Part shown: piece by piece, positions 20,701-32,643 of the stretch
Layout of the letters: every line of letters begins with the position of its first letter
How positions within the stretch are numbered: the stretch's first letter is position 1
Origin: Paramyrothecium sp. XJ0827
Lineage: Eukaryota > Ascomycota > Sordariomycetes > Hypocreales > Stachybotryaceae
Assembly: GCA_020881915.1 (NCBI GenBank)
Contig: JAJFPB010000003.1
Location: 744,001-808,000, forward strand
Reading direction: 5' to 3'
DNA: 64,000 nucleotides
The notes under the pieces: generated by a model
What the model saw: only the letters and a program-made list of their open reading frames with translations
Databases searched by the model: none
What the model was told of the DNA's origin: nothing
Program-made: the position numbers and the translations under genes

Positions 20701-23700
20701 ATCTCCTGGTGCAACAAGCAGGTCGAATGACTCGGGTTTAACACCCTGAGCCTCAAAATCCTCAGACAGGTCGAGTTTGATAGTCTTAGCATTGTTGAAG
20801 GGCTTGAAAACAGCCTTGGTTGCCTCCAAATCGTCCTCGGCCGTGACAGATACTGTGTAGGATGCCTGCGAGTTGCTGTTGAGCACATTGAGGGCATTCT
20901 TGGAGCCAAGCTCCAGCACCTTCAAGTTAGGGCGTTTGAAAAGAGCCAGATTGACCAGCTCGGAGACAGAAGTAGGCTCAAAGTGGGGAGCAGTCGTGAG
21001 GCTGTCGAAATCGATGGCCCAGGTGACCTCACCATAAGGAGCTTCCTTCAAGGCGGTCTCCGCCTTCTGAGGGACGGCAGCCTCGTAGCTTGTGGCACGC
21101 ATATTGACCATCTCCATGACGAGTGCTCCGTCCTCAGCTGTCATCTGCACGCTGGATTCTGAGGTTCGAAGTCCTCGGCGAGTGACCCAGGCATAGGCGT
21201 TGGCCTTCTGAGCTTCAAGTTGTGTCCCGGTGGGAGGCCAAATGGTCATCTCATCGAGCTGGATTGGAACCACACCACAGTCCATGGCAGTGGTTCGTCC
21301 TGCGTAGATAGCAGTGATACAAAGTTGCAGAGTTGAATCGACGGTTGCTGGGTGCAGCACATAGCGAGACTCACCGAGGGATTCGTCGACGACCTGCTTG
21401 ATATTGGTCGTGCAGCTGGCCTCGTAGACCTTGCCATCAAAACGAATATCGTCCATATCCTGGAAGGTTGGGCCATAGTCAAAGCCAACCTCACGCAGAG
21501 CTTGGTTCCATGCTTTTCCAGATGCGCGCTGGGGGAAGTCTGGGGTAGCTCGGGCCTTGCGATGCTCGGAGCGTGTGTTGATGCTCACGCTGCCAGCCAT
21601 ATGCTCTCGCTTCACGCCTTCACCATCAATTGAGGAGACACTGAAGTCCCACCATGCGCTTGTTGCCGCTGCCTCGTCGAAGACGGACGGACGCATATTG
21701 AACATGACTTCGACACCATTGTCATCATCGGGGGTCACCAGAGCTTTCTTGATGGAAACGTCACGAAGCACATAGCTCACAATCTCAACCGGTTTGTCCG
21801 CAAGATCATTCAGCTGTGTGATGGCCTCGATAGCCATGGAGAAGTATCCAGCGGCCGGGAAGACCGATTCACCACCGAGGAAATGATCCTTGAGCCAGGG
21901 CAGGTCGCGAGAACGTAGAACATTGCGCCAAGTGGGCTCGGCGAGAGAGCAACCGATCACAAGTTGGCCGAGGACGTCATGGCGAGGGAACTTAGGCTGA
22001 CGCTGCTCACGGCTTGTGCGGCTTTCAGCCCAAAATGGCTTGGTGTAGTTCCATTGGTAGGGAGGGAGGTCAACGATGGTCTGGCCTTGAGTTCCCAGCA
22101 CCTTGCCGGTAGGAGATGTCTCTTCCACAAGAGTCACACGCTGCATGTCAACAGGGTAGTTGCGAAGGAACAGCTCGCCAGCAAGTTTCAGAAGCTGAAC
22201 GGCAGAATCTGTGCTTCGGAGTAGGGTTGGTAGATAGTCGAGCTTCTCAGCCTTCAATTCGGTTTTGATCTGCTTGATAGGTCCAGCCATGGCAGAGTGT
22301 GGGCCGATCTCGATCAACAAGTCAACATCGGCAAATTCTTCGCTGGTCAGGATGGTTTGCACGGCTTGGTTGAAGAGAACTGGGCTTCGCAAGTTTGCGC
22401 TCCAGTAGGAAGGCTCCAAGACAGTGGATTGCGGGAGCACTGAGTTCGTTACAGACGAAACCATCTTGACATTGGTTGCAGTCTCCAGGGGTAGATCAGC
22501 GATGATCTGCGAGCTTCCAGCAAGAACCAATTTCTCATACTCGTCGGCAACAGGGGCCATGTGGTGAGAGTGGTAAGCCTTTCCATTGGTCTTGACCATG
22601 CGGGCAAAAATGCCTTCGGCGTCAAGCTTGGCCTTCACAGTCTCAAGAGCATCGGCATCACCGCTAAGAGTGACACCGGCAGGGGAGTTGTGGCAGGCAA
22701 TGGTAACCTTGCCCTGAACATCGGCAAGGTAAGGCTCGGCCCCCTCAGCACCAAGACCAACAGCCATCATAGCACCGCCAGTGTTGATGTCCTTGACCAC
22801 CTTGCCGCGATAGTATGCGGCAACAATTGCTTCCTTAGCTGAGATAAGGCCTGCGGCATAGGCAGCGGCGATTTCGCCAGAGGAATGGCCCACGGTGACG
22901 ACTGGGCGCACACCCCAGGAGTTGAGGAGCTGGACAATGGCAACTTGGATAGCAGTGCAAAGGGGCTGGGAGAACTCGGCCTCGTTGACGCGTGAGGTCT
23001 CGGCAGACTCGAGCAGGATATCTTCGATTGACCAATCTGGACCGTCGTGGAGATCGCCAAGGGTGAAGTCAAGAACGCGAATCGATCTGAGGAAGCTAGG
23101 ATGATGTTCCATGAGCTCGGCGCCCATGCGAGCCCATTGAGCACCTTGGCCTGTGAAAACAAAGCCAACTGTGGGCACCTTCTTCTTCTTCTCGGCAAAG
23201 GTGAAGGAGGTGGCAACATTCTCGAAGGCCTCAGCAACTGTGCCATGGCTTGCAACAGTGAAGGCTTTGCTGAGCAGGTTGCTGCGGCGGTTGGCGAGAG
23301 TGTACGAGAGATCGATCAGGTCGTACTTGTCCACGATCTTGCCGTGGGCTTCGATGTTGCGCTTCAAAGTGGGCTTGTCATGAGCTGAGAAAGGCAGCAG
23401 GAAAGGACGTTTGCGCTGAAGAGCTCGACGAGGAACGCGAATTCTCTTTGGGTCATTGTTGTCGGTGTACTTGTAATTCTGGTACTGTCTAACCAGAGAC
23501 TCAGCACCTTCGATGACGAGGTGAGCATTGGTGCCACCGCTATTCAAATGTCAGTACTTGTTTGTTAGAATGAAGGAATCACTCACTATCCAAAACTATT
23601 GATCGAGACACGGCGAACGGGCAGATGTGAAGGGAAAGGTACGGGCTCAGTTGGCACCTTAACCTTCCATTCATCCCACTTGATGGCGGGACTAGGCTTG

Positions 23701-25043
23701 ACGAGACCACGAGTGGGGGGAATGACGCCGCGCTCAACCATCAGAATAGCCTTGATAAGAGCAGAGAGACCACTGGCAGCTTCACTGTGGCCGATGTTCG
23801 TCTTAACTGCGCCAACCCACAGGGGCTCATCACCAGGCTTGCGCTCCTTGTTCATCGCCATAGACACAGCATGGACCTCAAGTGGATCACCGACAGCGGT
23901 ACCAGTGCCGTGGCATTCGAAGTAGCCAGTCAGGCGAGGATCCAGGTCACCTCCACGCTTGTAAGCTTGAGAGATGACATCGGCTTGACCCTCTCGGTTA
24001 GGGTGGGTAATGCCAACGGCCGGGACTTTTCCATTAGAGTTGACAGCGCTGGACCGGATGACGCCACGGATGGGGTCACCATCACGAACAGCATCAGAAA
24101 GACGCTTCATGTAGACAGCTCCAACGGCGTCTGCTCGGCCATAACCATCAGCACTTTCGTCGAAAGTGTGGCATGTCGAGGTAGGAGATAGAACGCCGAG
24201 CTTAGCCGTGTTCATGTGCTGGTCGACAGTGATGACGAGATTGACACCGCCAACAACAGCACCCTCGCATTCGTTATTGCGCAAAGCATTGCACGCATTA
24301 TGAAGAGCGTAAACAGAAGAGGAGCACGCAGTGTTCACGACGATGCTGGGGCCGTTCAAGTTGAAGACGTGGCTGATACGGTTGCTGATGATACCAGGAT
24401 CCACACCAGTGGCGGCAAGACTGTGACGGAAAGACGGCTCTTTGAAGGCCATCTGTTGCCAGTCTGCGGTGAAGCAAGCTGCAAAGACAGCAGTCCTAGA
24501 GCCGGCAATGGCTTCGAGGGTGGTGCCACCCGACTCGAAAGCCTCGTAGACGACCTCAAGCAGCTTTCGCTGTTGGGGGTCCATCCACATTGCCTCAATC
24601 GGCGTGATGCCGAACAGGCCAGGATCAAAATCGCTTATCTCCTCCTTGAGGAAATAACCTCCCAAGACACCGAAGCTGCCTGGTCGGTCGTTGTTCTTAT
24701 GGAAGTGAGCGTCGATATTGAAGCGGGACGCTGGGACCTTGGGAGTGTTGCCGGTTCCCTTGTTAATCATCATGTCCCAGAATGAAGCAGGGGAGCCGAC
24801 ATCGCCGGGGAGGCGGCATCCTACATCAGATATTAGAGAGGAATATAGTTCAGTTGTGCAAAGAATGAGCTTACCCATGCCAATGACTGCGATTGGCTCA
24901 AGCTGCTCATCAAGAGGCTTTTCAGCATATCCGGGGAAGGACAGAGCAGGGTAATCGCCGTAAAGGCTCGTGTCGCGACTTGAGTCTCGGCTCCCGTCCG
25001 AGACTTGGGAGGAGGACCTCGAAGTTCTCAGTAAACCAGGCAT
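17736..25043 (-). CDS. Highly reducing type I polyketide synthase
   Basis: Exons 24875-25043, 23587-24820, 18631-23539 and 17736-18578 (introns 54, 47 and 52 nt) encode 2384 aa. Domain order: KS (about 49-467; NTACSSS Cys222, ECHGTGT His360, KTNIGHSE His401), AT (about 590-900; GHSSGE Ser687), DH (LKDHFLGGE His and ATVDSTLQ Asp), a short degenerate methyltransferase-like segment, ER (NADPH loop HGTGAAGTAA), KR (GCLGGLGRSL; SSVSG and QSNYAAAN) and ACP (GVDSM, Ser about 2337). There is no thioesterase. This is the standard fungal HR-PKS layout, building a reduced linear chain from malonyl-CoA. The methyltransferase region lacks the usual SAM-binding glycine motif, so C-methylation is unlikely. 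Neighbouring monooxygenase, membrane protein and exporter genes mark a biosynthetic cluster. Confidence 0.95.
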
Positions 25044-26283
25044 GGCTTAACGTATTGTTGTGTTTGAGTCTAGTGTTGTTTGAGTGATGTACGTCAAGAG
25101 GTGAAGATGTCAAGTGCCTGTATGATTTCTAGACTCAGTAGTCTTTGTTTCTTTGCATGTCTGAAGACAAGTGAAAAGAAAGTTTTCATGACTGGATTTT
25201 GCTTTCAACTTATGCTATTCAGATCTAAGAGTTGAGGCTTCCACGATAGTGATGGCAATGTGGCGGGTGATGCGGACCGACACAACAGACCAGATGCTTC
25301 ACCATCGCCTTATCGCGGCTGCGCCTTGGCGGAATGCCGCTCCCGAAGCGGTGTTTCAAGATAGCTGAAGCCATCTGTAGCCTTGCCTCTAGCCGGAATG
25401 GCCTATGCGGAATGCACAGGATGGCCCGTTCTCCTCCATTCAGTCCTAGACCCTCCGAGACCGTACGCATCGGCTTCTGGAAGCCGTGCAGGCAGATAAC
25501 TGCAGCTAGCCGACAAGTGAAACACGAGGTAAGCGTGCGTCGTTGCTCCGGAGAAGAGCGAGCGGACCGAACCCCCGTGTCCGGGCTGCAGGGGCTGACA
25601 TCATGAGTCAGATCCCGATCTGTGGCCCGCACGTACGTCAATCAGGACGGCGGTGGAAAATCCGCAGCCGCGCTGATAAGGCTCTCAGCTCATTTTCAAA
25701 GGCATTCTAACCTGACCTTGATTGTCAACAGGTGTCAGGTTCATGGCGCCTCGTATGGGGAGTATTCTTTGGTGGTTTTGATGGATGTGTACAAGCTTGC
25801 ATAAAACTTTAGAAAACCTCTCTTACAGCAAGCATGAGTATATGCCAGATCTAATGCTACCTCTTCACACGCGAAGGGAAAAAAAAAAAGAATTGTTCGT
25901 TATCTGCGAAATCCATGTACATTACGTGATTTCTACATAGAAGTTGTACCCTTGAAATGTTCATCTCAAGCTGTTGCGCGGAAGACCATTCAGCGAGTAA
26001 TTTTCAAGCTTTATCGGAGCTCTTACGAAACTAAAATATTCCCTTGTCAAGACGCAAACTAGCTCAAATTAATTCTTTAAGGCGCCGTTTTTATTTGTGA
26101 TTAACTATGCCTTCCGTCTCTCTCAGGTCCAATTCAAGAAATTGTCAAGACAAGTTGCCCAGTCTCTCTGCGCCCTCATTTTTTTTTTTTTTTTTTTGGA
26201 GATTGACCAACATATCCCAGTTGATGTAGACGATAATCACTCTGGATGCATTAGCCACGAATAACTCCAGCCATGGTTCATTC
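25044..26283. other. PKS upstream region, no gene seen
   Basis: About 1.2 kb between the PKS start and the end of the membrane-protein gene. A 138-codon minus frame (25225-25641) has biased composition and no recognisable features. Homopolymer runs: A at about 25869-25880, T at about 26179-26199. Promoter elements of the PKS should lie in 25044-25600 but none is decisive by eye. Confidence 0.5.
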
Positions 26284-27394
26284 TCAAATCCGCTTACCAG
26301 ATGCCTCTTCGAGATCGAGCCGGCTTTCCTTGATATAAGAAGCGTAGGCAATTCCAGCACCTGGTCCGAATAGGAGAATCATAAGCAGGAACGTTGACAT
26401 GGCGCCGCCACGTGAAATGCGTTCACCAGCGGCAGCCTCTTTCTTAGACTTGAGTATGTATGAGCCGAGAATGAGCACGACTACTACGGTCAGCCAGTAA
26501 TCAAACTGGACAAAGAGTAGAGCACCCTCCGTAAGAGTGTTGATTTTCCCCCATTGAACTGCCCTGACATTGGGGAGGTAAACTCTCGCAAGGCTAGCAC
26601 CAGCAGACGACCGGCGGACAATGTAGAGGACAACCCCGATGTGAAGTGAGGCGCTCAATGTTCCACTGATGAGGTAGGCCAAGCGAGCAGGTCTTCTGAA
26701 ACCTCTAAACGCTGTCACAGCGATGAGCCGACTGGCTTGCGACTGGAACAAAACGAAGATGGGCGGTAAGAAGAAGTAGAGCGAAAGAACAAATTGTGCT
26801 TGGGTTGCTTTTGAGGCCGCAAACGCAGGCACAAACAGGAAGGCGGGCAGAAGTGAGTTGAAGATGGCTGTAAAAGGGAGGGCTTGGGCATCCGGACGAG
26901 AGAGCGTCTTCTTGGCAGCCAAATCCTGCTGAACATAAAGCTTGGCCCACACAGGGAAGGCAGCAGCCACTCCGGCACAGTTATAAAGAAATTGCCAAAA
27001 TGCAGGCCTTTAAAGTGTTAATTGACTTGTCGACCTTGGGGAAGAAGATTACTCACACTCGTAACCATCCCGAGGTTGCCCGGCGGCTTTCGATCAGAGC
27101 CAACAGATTGACGACGTGGACAACGCCAACAAGGTCAAGAGTCATGAGGTACGGAGCACGCTGCACCAGATTTGTAAGGGGGTCAAAGAATGAGATAAGA
27201 ATGGCGAGTAAGGTGTCAAATCCGGGAATGCCAGTGTAGAATTGGCGGAGAGGGCGACCATCTGGGAACTTCCCTGCAAGTGCTGCTCTCAGAGAGGCGT
27301 CAAGGGTGCCGTTGAAGCCCATCAAGACCCATAGCAAGAACACAGCTGTTACGCTGAGACTGTAAAAGACATAGGGTAATCGGGATGGCGCCAT
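26284..27394 (-). CDS. Polytopic membrane protein of the PKS cluster, unknown function
   Basis: Exons 27057-27394 and 26284-27007 (intron 27008-27056, phase-consistent) encode 353 aa. About eight hydrophobic segments are visible, starting with YVFYSLSVTAVFLLWVLMGF near the N-terminus and ending with a membrane segment before a Lys/Glu-rich tail (SYIKESRLDLEEASGKRI). No Asp-rich prenyl-transferase motif, heme Cys or nucleotide-binding loop is present, so I assign no reaction. It lies between the PKS and the monooxygenase and shares a 521-bp divergent promoter with the latter, so a role in the same pathway (tailoring, cyclisation or transport) is inferred. The name of the family is not known to me. 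Confidence 0.75.
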
Positions 27395-27915
27395 GGTGCT
27401 GTGTTTGCAAGGATGATGATGATAAGGGCTGATCGTGTTGGAGCTGAGATAATGTTGTTCGAAAGAACGAAAAGCGTGAAATGTATCATCGATTCTCAGA
27501 ACCCCAATATGCAATGATTGCGGAATTGATTGGGCATGCTATCATTTTCGGCGTGCACTTACTGCAAAGTACGTCCGGCGGCACCGCACGGTGCGGGCCG
27601 CACCTCCGTGTCCGCGGCCTTCCGACACCCAATGACCGACAAAAACCTCAAACGGCCCCAATCAATGATTTTGACGTAAGATGAGCGGAAGGATTGTCCG
27701 CTATGCTATTCGCGGAGCCTGAATCTTAAGCTTTTCCTGGGTGATGGTATTCCTCAACCACGCGGGTCGGCATAATAGAACCGACCATCCCGAAATATGC
27801 TTTACCTAAAAAGCAGGATAGTGCATGATAAAACGAAATTTGTTTTCCCATAGGTAATCATTCTTCCTAGAGAGCTTCTTCGGTAAAGTGGTTTCAGTTA
27901 CATTCCATTGACAAT
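27395..27915. promoter_or_regulatory. Bidirectional promoter of membrane-protein and monooxygenase genes
   Basis: Only 521 bp separates two divergent starts (27394 minus, 27916 plus), so both are probably controlled together. It contains the inverted repeat listed below. Confidence 0.6.
27584..27596. promoter_or_regulatory. Inverted repeat CCGCAC-G-GTGCGG, candidate Zn2Cys6 site
   Basis: Perfect 6-bp arms around one base. The ends are CCG and CGG seven bases apart, the triplet architecture bound by Zn2Cys6 dimers. It lies within the divergent promoter, about 190 nt from one start and 320 nt from the other. The binding protein is unknown. Confidence 0.4.
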
Positions 27916-29908
27916 ATGGCCGTCGAAAAGGTAGATGTTGTCGTGGTAGGCACTGGTAAGCGTTTCATCTTTCTCGGAGATCACCCTGCAATCACATGCT
28001 GTTTCTACTGTCCTATAATAGCACACTAACACACCATTAGGCTGGAATGGACTTATTGCTGCCAAGACCTATCTGGACTTCGAGCCCAAGGCAAAGTTGG
28101 TGATGATCGATAAGCAGGCCTCAATCGGAGGCGTATGGGGCACCGAGAGACTTTATCCTAGTCTGTACGCTCAGAGCAGACTCGGACTCTTCGAGTACTC
28201 CTTCTACCCTATGAAAAATGAGGGCATCACTTCAGATGGCTATATCTCGGGCCAAACTGTCCACAACTATCTGACTGATTTCGCGCGAGATCACGGTCTG
28301 CTCCCGAGAATTCGATTCCAAACTAGTGTTGTCAAAGTCGATCGCCTTTCTCCATCTGGATGGAGACTCGAGATCGAGGGTAAAGAGCCAATTGAGTGCG
28401 AGAAGCTCATCTATGCATCAGGTCCTACCTCCGACCCTGTGATGCCGGCATGGCCCAGGTCGAATTTCGATGTTCCGGTAATTCACTCTGCTGAAATGGG
28501 TGTGCACCTCGACGATATCGACAAGATCGAGCGCGCAACCGTTATTGGAGCCGCCAAGTCTGCTTACGATACGGTGTTCCTTTTGCTTAATGCCGGCAAG
28601 AAAGTTGATTGGGTGATCCGAGAGGTTGGCTCCGGCCCTCTAGCCATTATGCCTCCAACTATTTTTGGTGTTGTCAACAGCATGGATGTCATCACGACTC
28701 GGTTCTCTGCTCTCTTTGGCGCCAGCATCATGAATACAAGTGGCATCGGCCACCAGTTCTTCCAGAAGACACGGCTTGGCCGAGCAGTAACGAATGTATG
28801 GTGGAAGGCTGTCGATATCATCTCCGCTGTTCATGCCGGCTACTCCAAATCACCCAATGCTGAAAAGCTCCGACCCATTCCTGTTGGTAACGGCATCTTC
28901 TGGGCAAATTCAGGTCTTGGGGCTGCCAGTGTTCCAAATTTCTGGAAAGTCTTCCATGCCGGCGACTGCACAGTGCACCGAACGGAAGTCGACTCCTTAA
29001 CAGACAACACCATTATCCTCAGGAACGGAACCAAAGTCGAGACAGACTACGTCATTGCTTGCACAGGCTTTGTCAAGTCCTGTCAACCATTCAGTGATGA
29101 CCTCAAGCCGCTTTGCGGTCTGGCCGCTGATCCATTAGACAGCAAGAAGTGGGCTAAGCTAGACGCGGAGGCCGAAGCATTTGTCGATGATGAGCTACCC
29201 TCATTGCGCAGCCCTCCTTCACATCTGGTCCAAGAAATTGATCGCTCACAAGTCCCGGATAAACAAAGACTATCCTACGGGCCGTGCCGACACTACCGCC
29301 GCATGATCTCTCCAACGCTTGCGGCTCAGGGAGATCGAACCATCTTCTTTCCTGGCTTCATTCACACCATCTACACACCTATTGTAGCGGAGGTGCAGGC
29401 TCTTTGGGGGGTTGCCTACATGCTTGGCCTACACGATGTGCCATCGCAAGATGAGATGGAGAAGGAGGCAGCCGTGTGGAATGCTTGGACGCAGAAGCGG
29501 TACCGTGCTCTGGGCAAGAAGCACTCATACGCCATTTTCGACTTCCAGTCTGTAAGTATTTCCACCTATTTGGCTGACGATGTTTCACATGTGCTAAGAT
29601 TTTGATTGCAGTACATCGACCAGCTGCTGAACGACCTTGGAGTTCGGAGCCAGCGCAAGAGCAATGCTCTTGCTGAGTTGTTCATGCCGATGCTCCCGAA
29701 GGACTATCGTGGCTTGATCGATGAATTTCGACAAGCGCAAACTAAGAAGCACTTTTTGGGTAGCGGACCAAAGTCGAATGGTGTTCTCAAGTCCAACGGC
29801 GTCTTGAAGACAACCTCAGTTCCTAAGCTCAATGGTATTATGAAAGGAAATGGAGTTCCCAAAGTCAATGGAATGCACATTGCGACGGTTGAGGTCAATG
29901 GACACTAG
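27916..29908 (+). CDS. FAD-dependent monooxygenase (FMO/Baeyer-Villiger type)
   Basis: Exons 27916-27955, 28041-29551 and 29612-29908 encode 615 aa (introns 85 and 60 nt, in phase). FAD-binding GTGWNG at residues 12-17 is split by intron 1. ASIGGVWG follows, then the second dinucleotide loop VIGAAKSAYD and the late CTGF motif (DYVIACTGF) typical of the flavin monooxygenase family. Enzymes of this class use NADPH and O2 for hydroxylation, epoxidation or Baeyer-Villiger insertion. Its position between cluster genes suggests oxidation of the PKS product. The last 50 residues are an odd low-complexity tail of SNGVLK/NGVPK-like units with no counterpart in the catalytic fold. The predicted start is the only ATG that restores the first Gly-rich loop. 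Confidence 0.9.
29764..29890 (+). repeat. Degenerate short repeat in monooxygenase C-terminus
   Basis: Units reading SNGVLK, SNGVLK, LNGIMK, GNGVPK, VNG recur every 6-8 residues. The DNA copies differ at several bases, so this is an older and diverged repeat. Confidence 0.7.
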
Positions 29909-30602
29909 ACGGATGGTAGCTTTGAATATGATGCAGAGAAAGGGGGAGATGGGCTCCAATACATGATATAAGAGAATCATGCCTGAAGTGATGAAGGGAA
30001 TAGTACTGGGATTACTGCTCAAGGGAGTTATGGATTGGTGTGGGCAGGCTCTTATAAATTGCACTTCTGTTAACATCACGAACTTAACTGGTGAAACAAA
30101 TTTTAGAAAATGACTTAACACTTGGTTTACGTCTAGAATCTTCTCGCAAATATGTCCTTAAATGTTCTCCTCTTTTCTGAATCCTCATTCTGCTCTCGAG
30201 ATTTCCTGCGACAATGTTCTCTGAAGTCAACAGAAGGAAAAATGGACAAACTGATATTAAGAAAGTGCTCGCTATCCGGGGGTATTTGGACGGAATTACG
30301 AGCTGTTAACACGTGATCACAGCATGATATATATTCACTGGTACTTGAGCTCTGAATATGAATCGATTGAACACATTGCTCTACCCCCTTATTCTATCCT
30401 GCTAACAAGCTCAAAGGCTTTAACATTTCCAACATACTAATTCAGCCAGACTATTCATGGCGTAATCATAATTCTTGCAAACTCATGGTGGTTCCCGACA
30501 TTAGTGGCTCTCAATAGCTTCACACTTCACTCCTTCCCCATTTCTCAGTCTTACGGCCAGGTCAGGGTCTTCGGCATGCATTAGCACCCTTTGATCGACT
30601 GT
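29909..30602. other. Convergent spacer, no gene seen
   Basis: 3' flanks of the monooxygenase and MFS genes; moderately AT-rich, no coding signal. Confidence 0.6.
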
Positions 30603-32643
30603 TTAATTCCAAAGCCTCTTGCGCTGTACAAAAGTCAGTTGAATTCTTCGTCGTAAATAGTGGTAATGACTCACGCTCAAGAACAAGGACGCAATGAGCC
30701 CGAGTGCTGCACCAGCAATCTGAATGGCAAACGCATTATGAATGGCAAGCGTGATTTGCTCGACCACAGCTTCTTTGACCTCACCAGTCAGGCTCTGAAA
30801 GAGAGGGCTACTAGCTCCAACTGTAATGCTCTGTACTTGTTCTTCGGACAGGTCCGGCAGGACGCTCGCAATCTTTTGTGCACCAATGTTGGTAAAGAGG
30901 GATCCTGCCATACCCAAAAGGGTGATGCCGCCGAGTGCTTGGCCTTCAAAGGGTACTTTTCAGCGAAGAAATCTTGTGATGCAGATATGTGCACTTACCA
31001 ACGGACATAAAACCGATGGCGTTGTTCAGGTCCTCAACTGACACCAACGCCTGAGTCACGGAAAAGCCAGCAGCCAAGAATGAGCCAACACCAATGCCGA
31101 TCATTGCCGTGTATCCGTAAATTCGTGATGCCGAAGTATGGTAATCGATGGTAACTTGTGGGATCGTGAGATTTGATTACATCGATAAAACCAAGTGAGA
31201 ACTTACACATGAGTGCGGAGCCAATTAATACCATGGCGTTGCCAAAGACATACCAAGGCATGTGGTAACCCAGCTTTGGCATCATACCACCGTTGACGAT
31301 GGAAAAGAATGCAATCATGCATACAAGAGGGAGGATTCGAACGCCAGCCTCCATAGGACTGTCGCCCCTGGTGAACTGGAAGAGGAGAGGGGTGTAGTAG
31401 ACTGTAATCATCATGCATCCGGAAGCGAGGAACAGCTGATATTGCAAGTTGTTCAACTCCATTCGTTTTGCGAAGTGCGCTGGGTACAGCTTGTTCTCGG
31501 AGGAAACGAATGGATGATAGATCGTAACCAAGACAAAAGCAACGAGTAGGACTCCTGTCATCGTCCACAGAGTGATTTCGGCTCCGCTATCGAACTTGTA
31601 CACGACACCTCCAAACGTGAGTGCCATCGTGAAGCAGGCGCTGCCAGCGGAGAAAATGGTGATTCCCACCCAATCCTGGGTAAGGAACTTCTGACTCATT
31701 GAAACGTCCATAGGGTTGACACTTGGAAGACACCAGAAGAAGGCCGGCGCGAAGACGGCAGCAATGACAAGGTTGATGTAGAACGCCCATCGCCACGTTG
31801 CGCTGCTGTCGGCAAAGGCTCCGCCAATGACTGGACCGAGGACACTGCCAACACCGTAAACGACGGCAATGCCTGCGAGATAGATGGGTCGCTCTTTCAT
31901 GCTCGTCAGGACTGAGATGTACGTGAGACCGCCACAATAAGTTCCGGCTCCTGAATAAATTGTTAGTAACACACAAAGTGTGAGCTGTGAATCCGGAGAC
32001 GAAAGACTAACCTCCCACGCCAGCGATGACTCGGCCAATGATGAGTGCGTTCATGTTAGGGGCAGCGCCGCAAATAACGCTGCCAACCTCGAAAATGATG
32101 ACACATGCCAGGAACATCCATTTCACGTCATAAACTCCGTAAGCTTTCCCACTGGTTCTTGTGTTAGCCGATGGCGATGATTCGTGGTGCATAGGTGTCT
32201 TACAGAGGCAGGATCGCAACAGAACCCAGCGCAAATCCGACGCCGATCCATGCCAGATTCTCGATATCACCGAAGGCCTCAATGATTGAGGGTTGTAAAT
32301 CTGCGACCTAAGAGATCTTAGTAGAATATTATTGAGGTGAATTCAGGTCGAACGAACAATCGTGTTGTCGAGCGCGAACAACAGGACGGAGGCGATGAGG
32401 GAACTGTAAGCAAAAAACCACTGAAAGGCATTAGTACACCGCGACCAAGCATGGATGGAAAGAGCCTACCTTGATTCCTGTCACCGTCCGAACAACGTCT
32501 TCTGGTTTTGGGTCCGGTGGAGGCGACTGGGAGCTGCTTGTCTCGCCATGGGAGTCGTCTGGAAGGTGGGGCACGGCGACCTTCTCGCTATCGTGGGGTT
32601 CGCTGGAGCGAAGCACGCCCACTCTGTTGTAAATTTCAGACAT
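30603..32643 (-). CDS. MFS drug/toxin exporter, DHA2 (14-TM) type
   Basis: Eight exons: 32470-32643, 32358-32420, 32204-32307, 32012-32151, 31207-31950, 30999-31154, 30675-30943 and 30603-30623. All phases agree and give 556 aa. A cytosolic N-terminus rich in Ser/Pro precedes about 14 hydrophobic segments. DNTIVAD at the end of TM1 and the antiporter motif-C region [14 protein letters not shown] in TM5 are hallmarks of the H+-driven DHA2 family. Such pumps commonly export the product of the neighbouring cluster, giving self-protection. It converges on the monooxygenase gene and is divergent from the CLC gene. Two exons are very small (63 and 21 nt), which automatic gene finders may miss. Confidence 0.9.

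Noticed and set aside
18613..25000. Many plus-strand open frames of 60-200 codons (for example 18,904-19,437 and 24,216-24,785)
   Set aside because: They are antisense shadows of the PKS gene, whose domains and splice phases are clear on the minus strand.
26284..27394. Assignment of the membrane protein as a terpene cyclase or UbiA prenyltransferase
   Set aside because: No Asp-rich motifs, and the length and hydrophobic pattern do not match either family.
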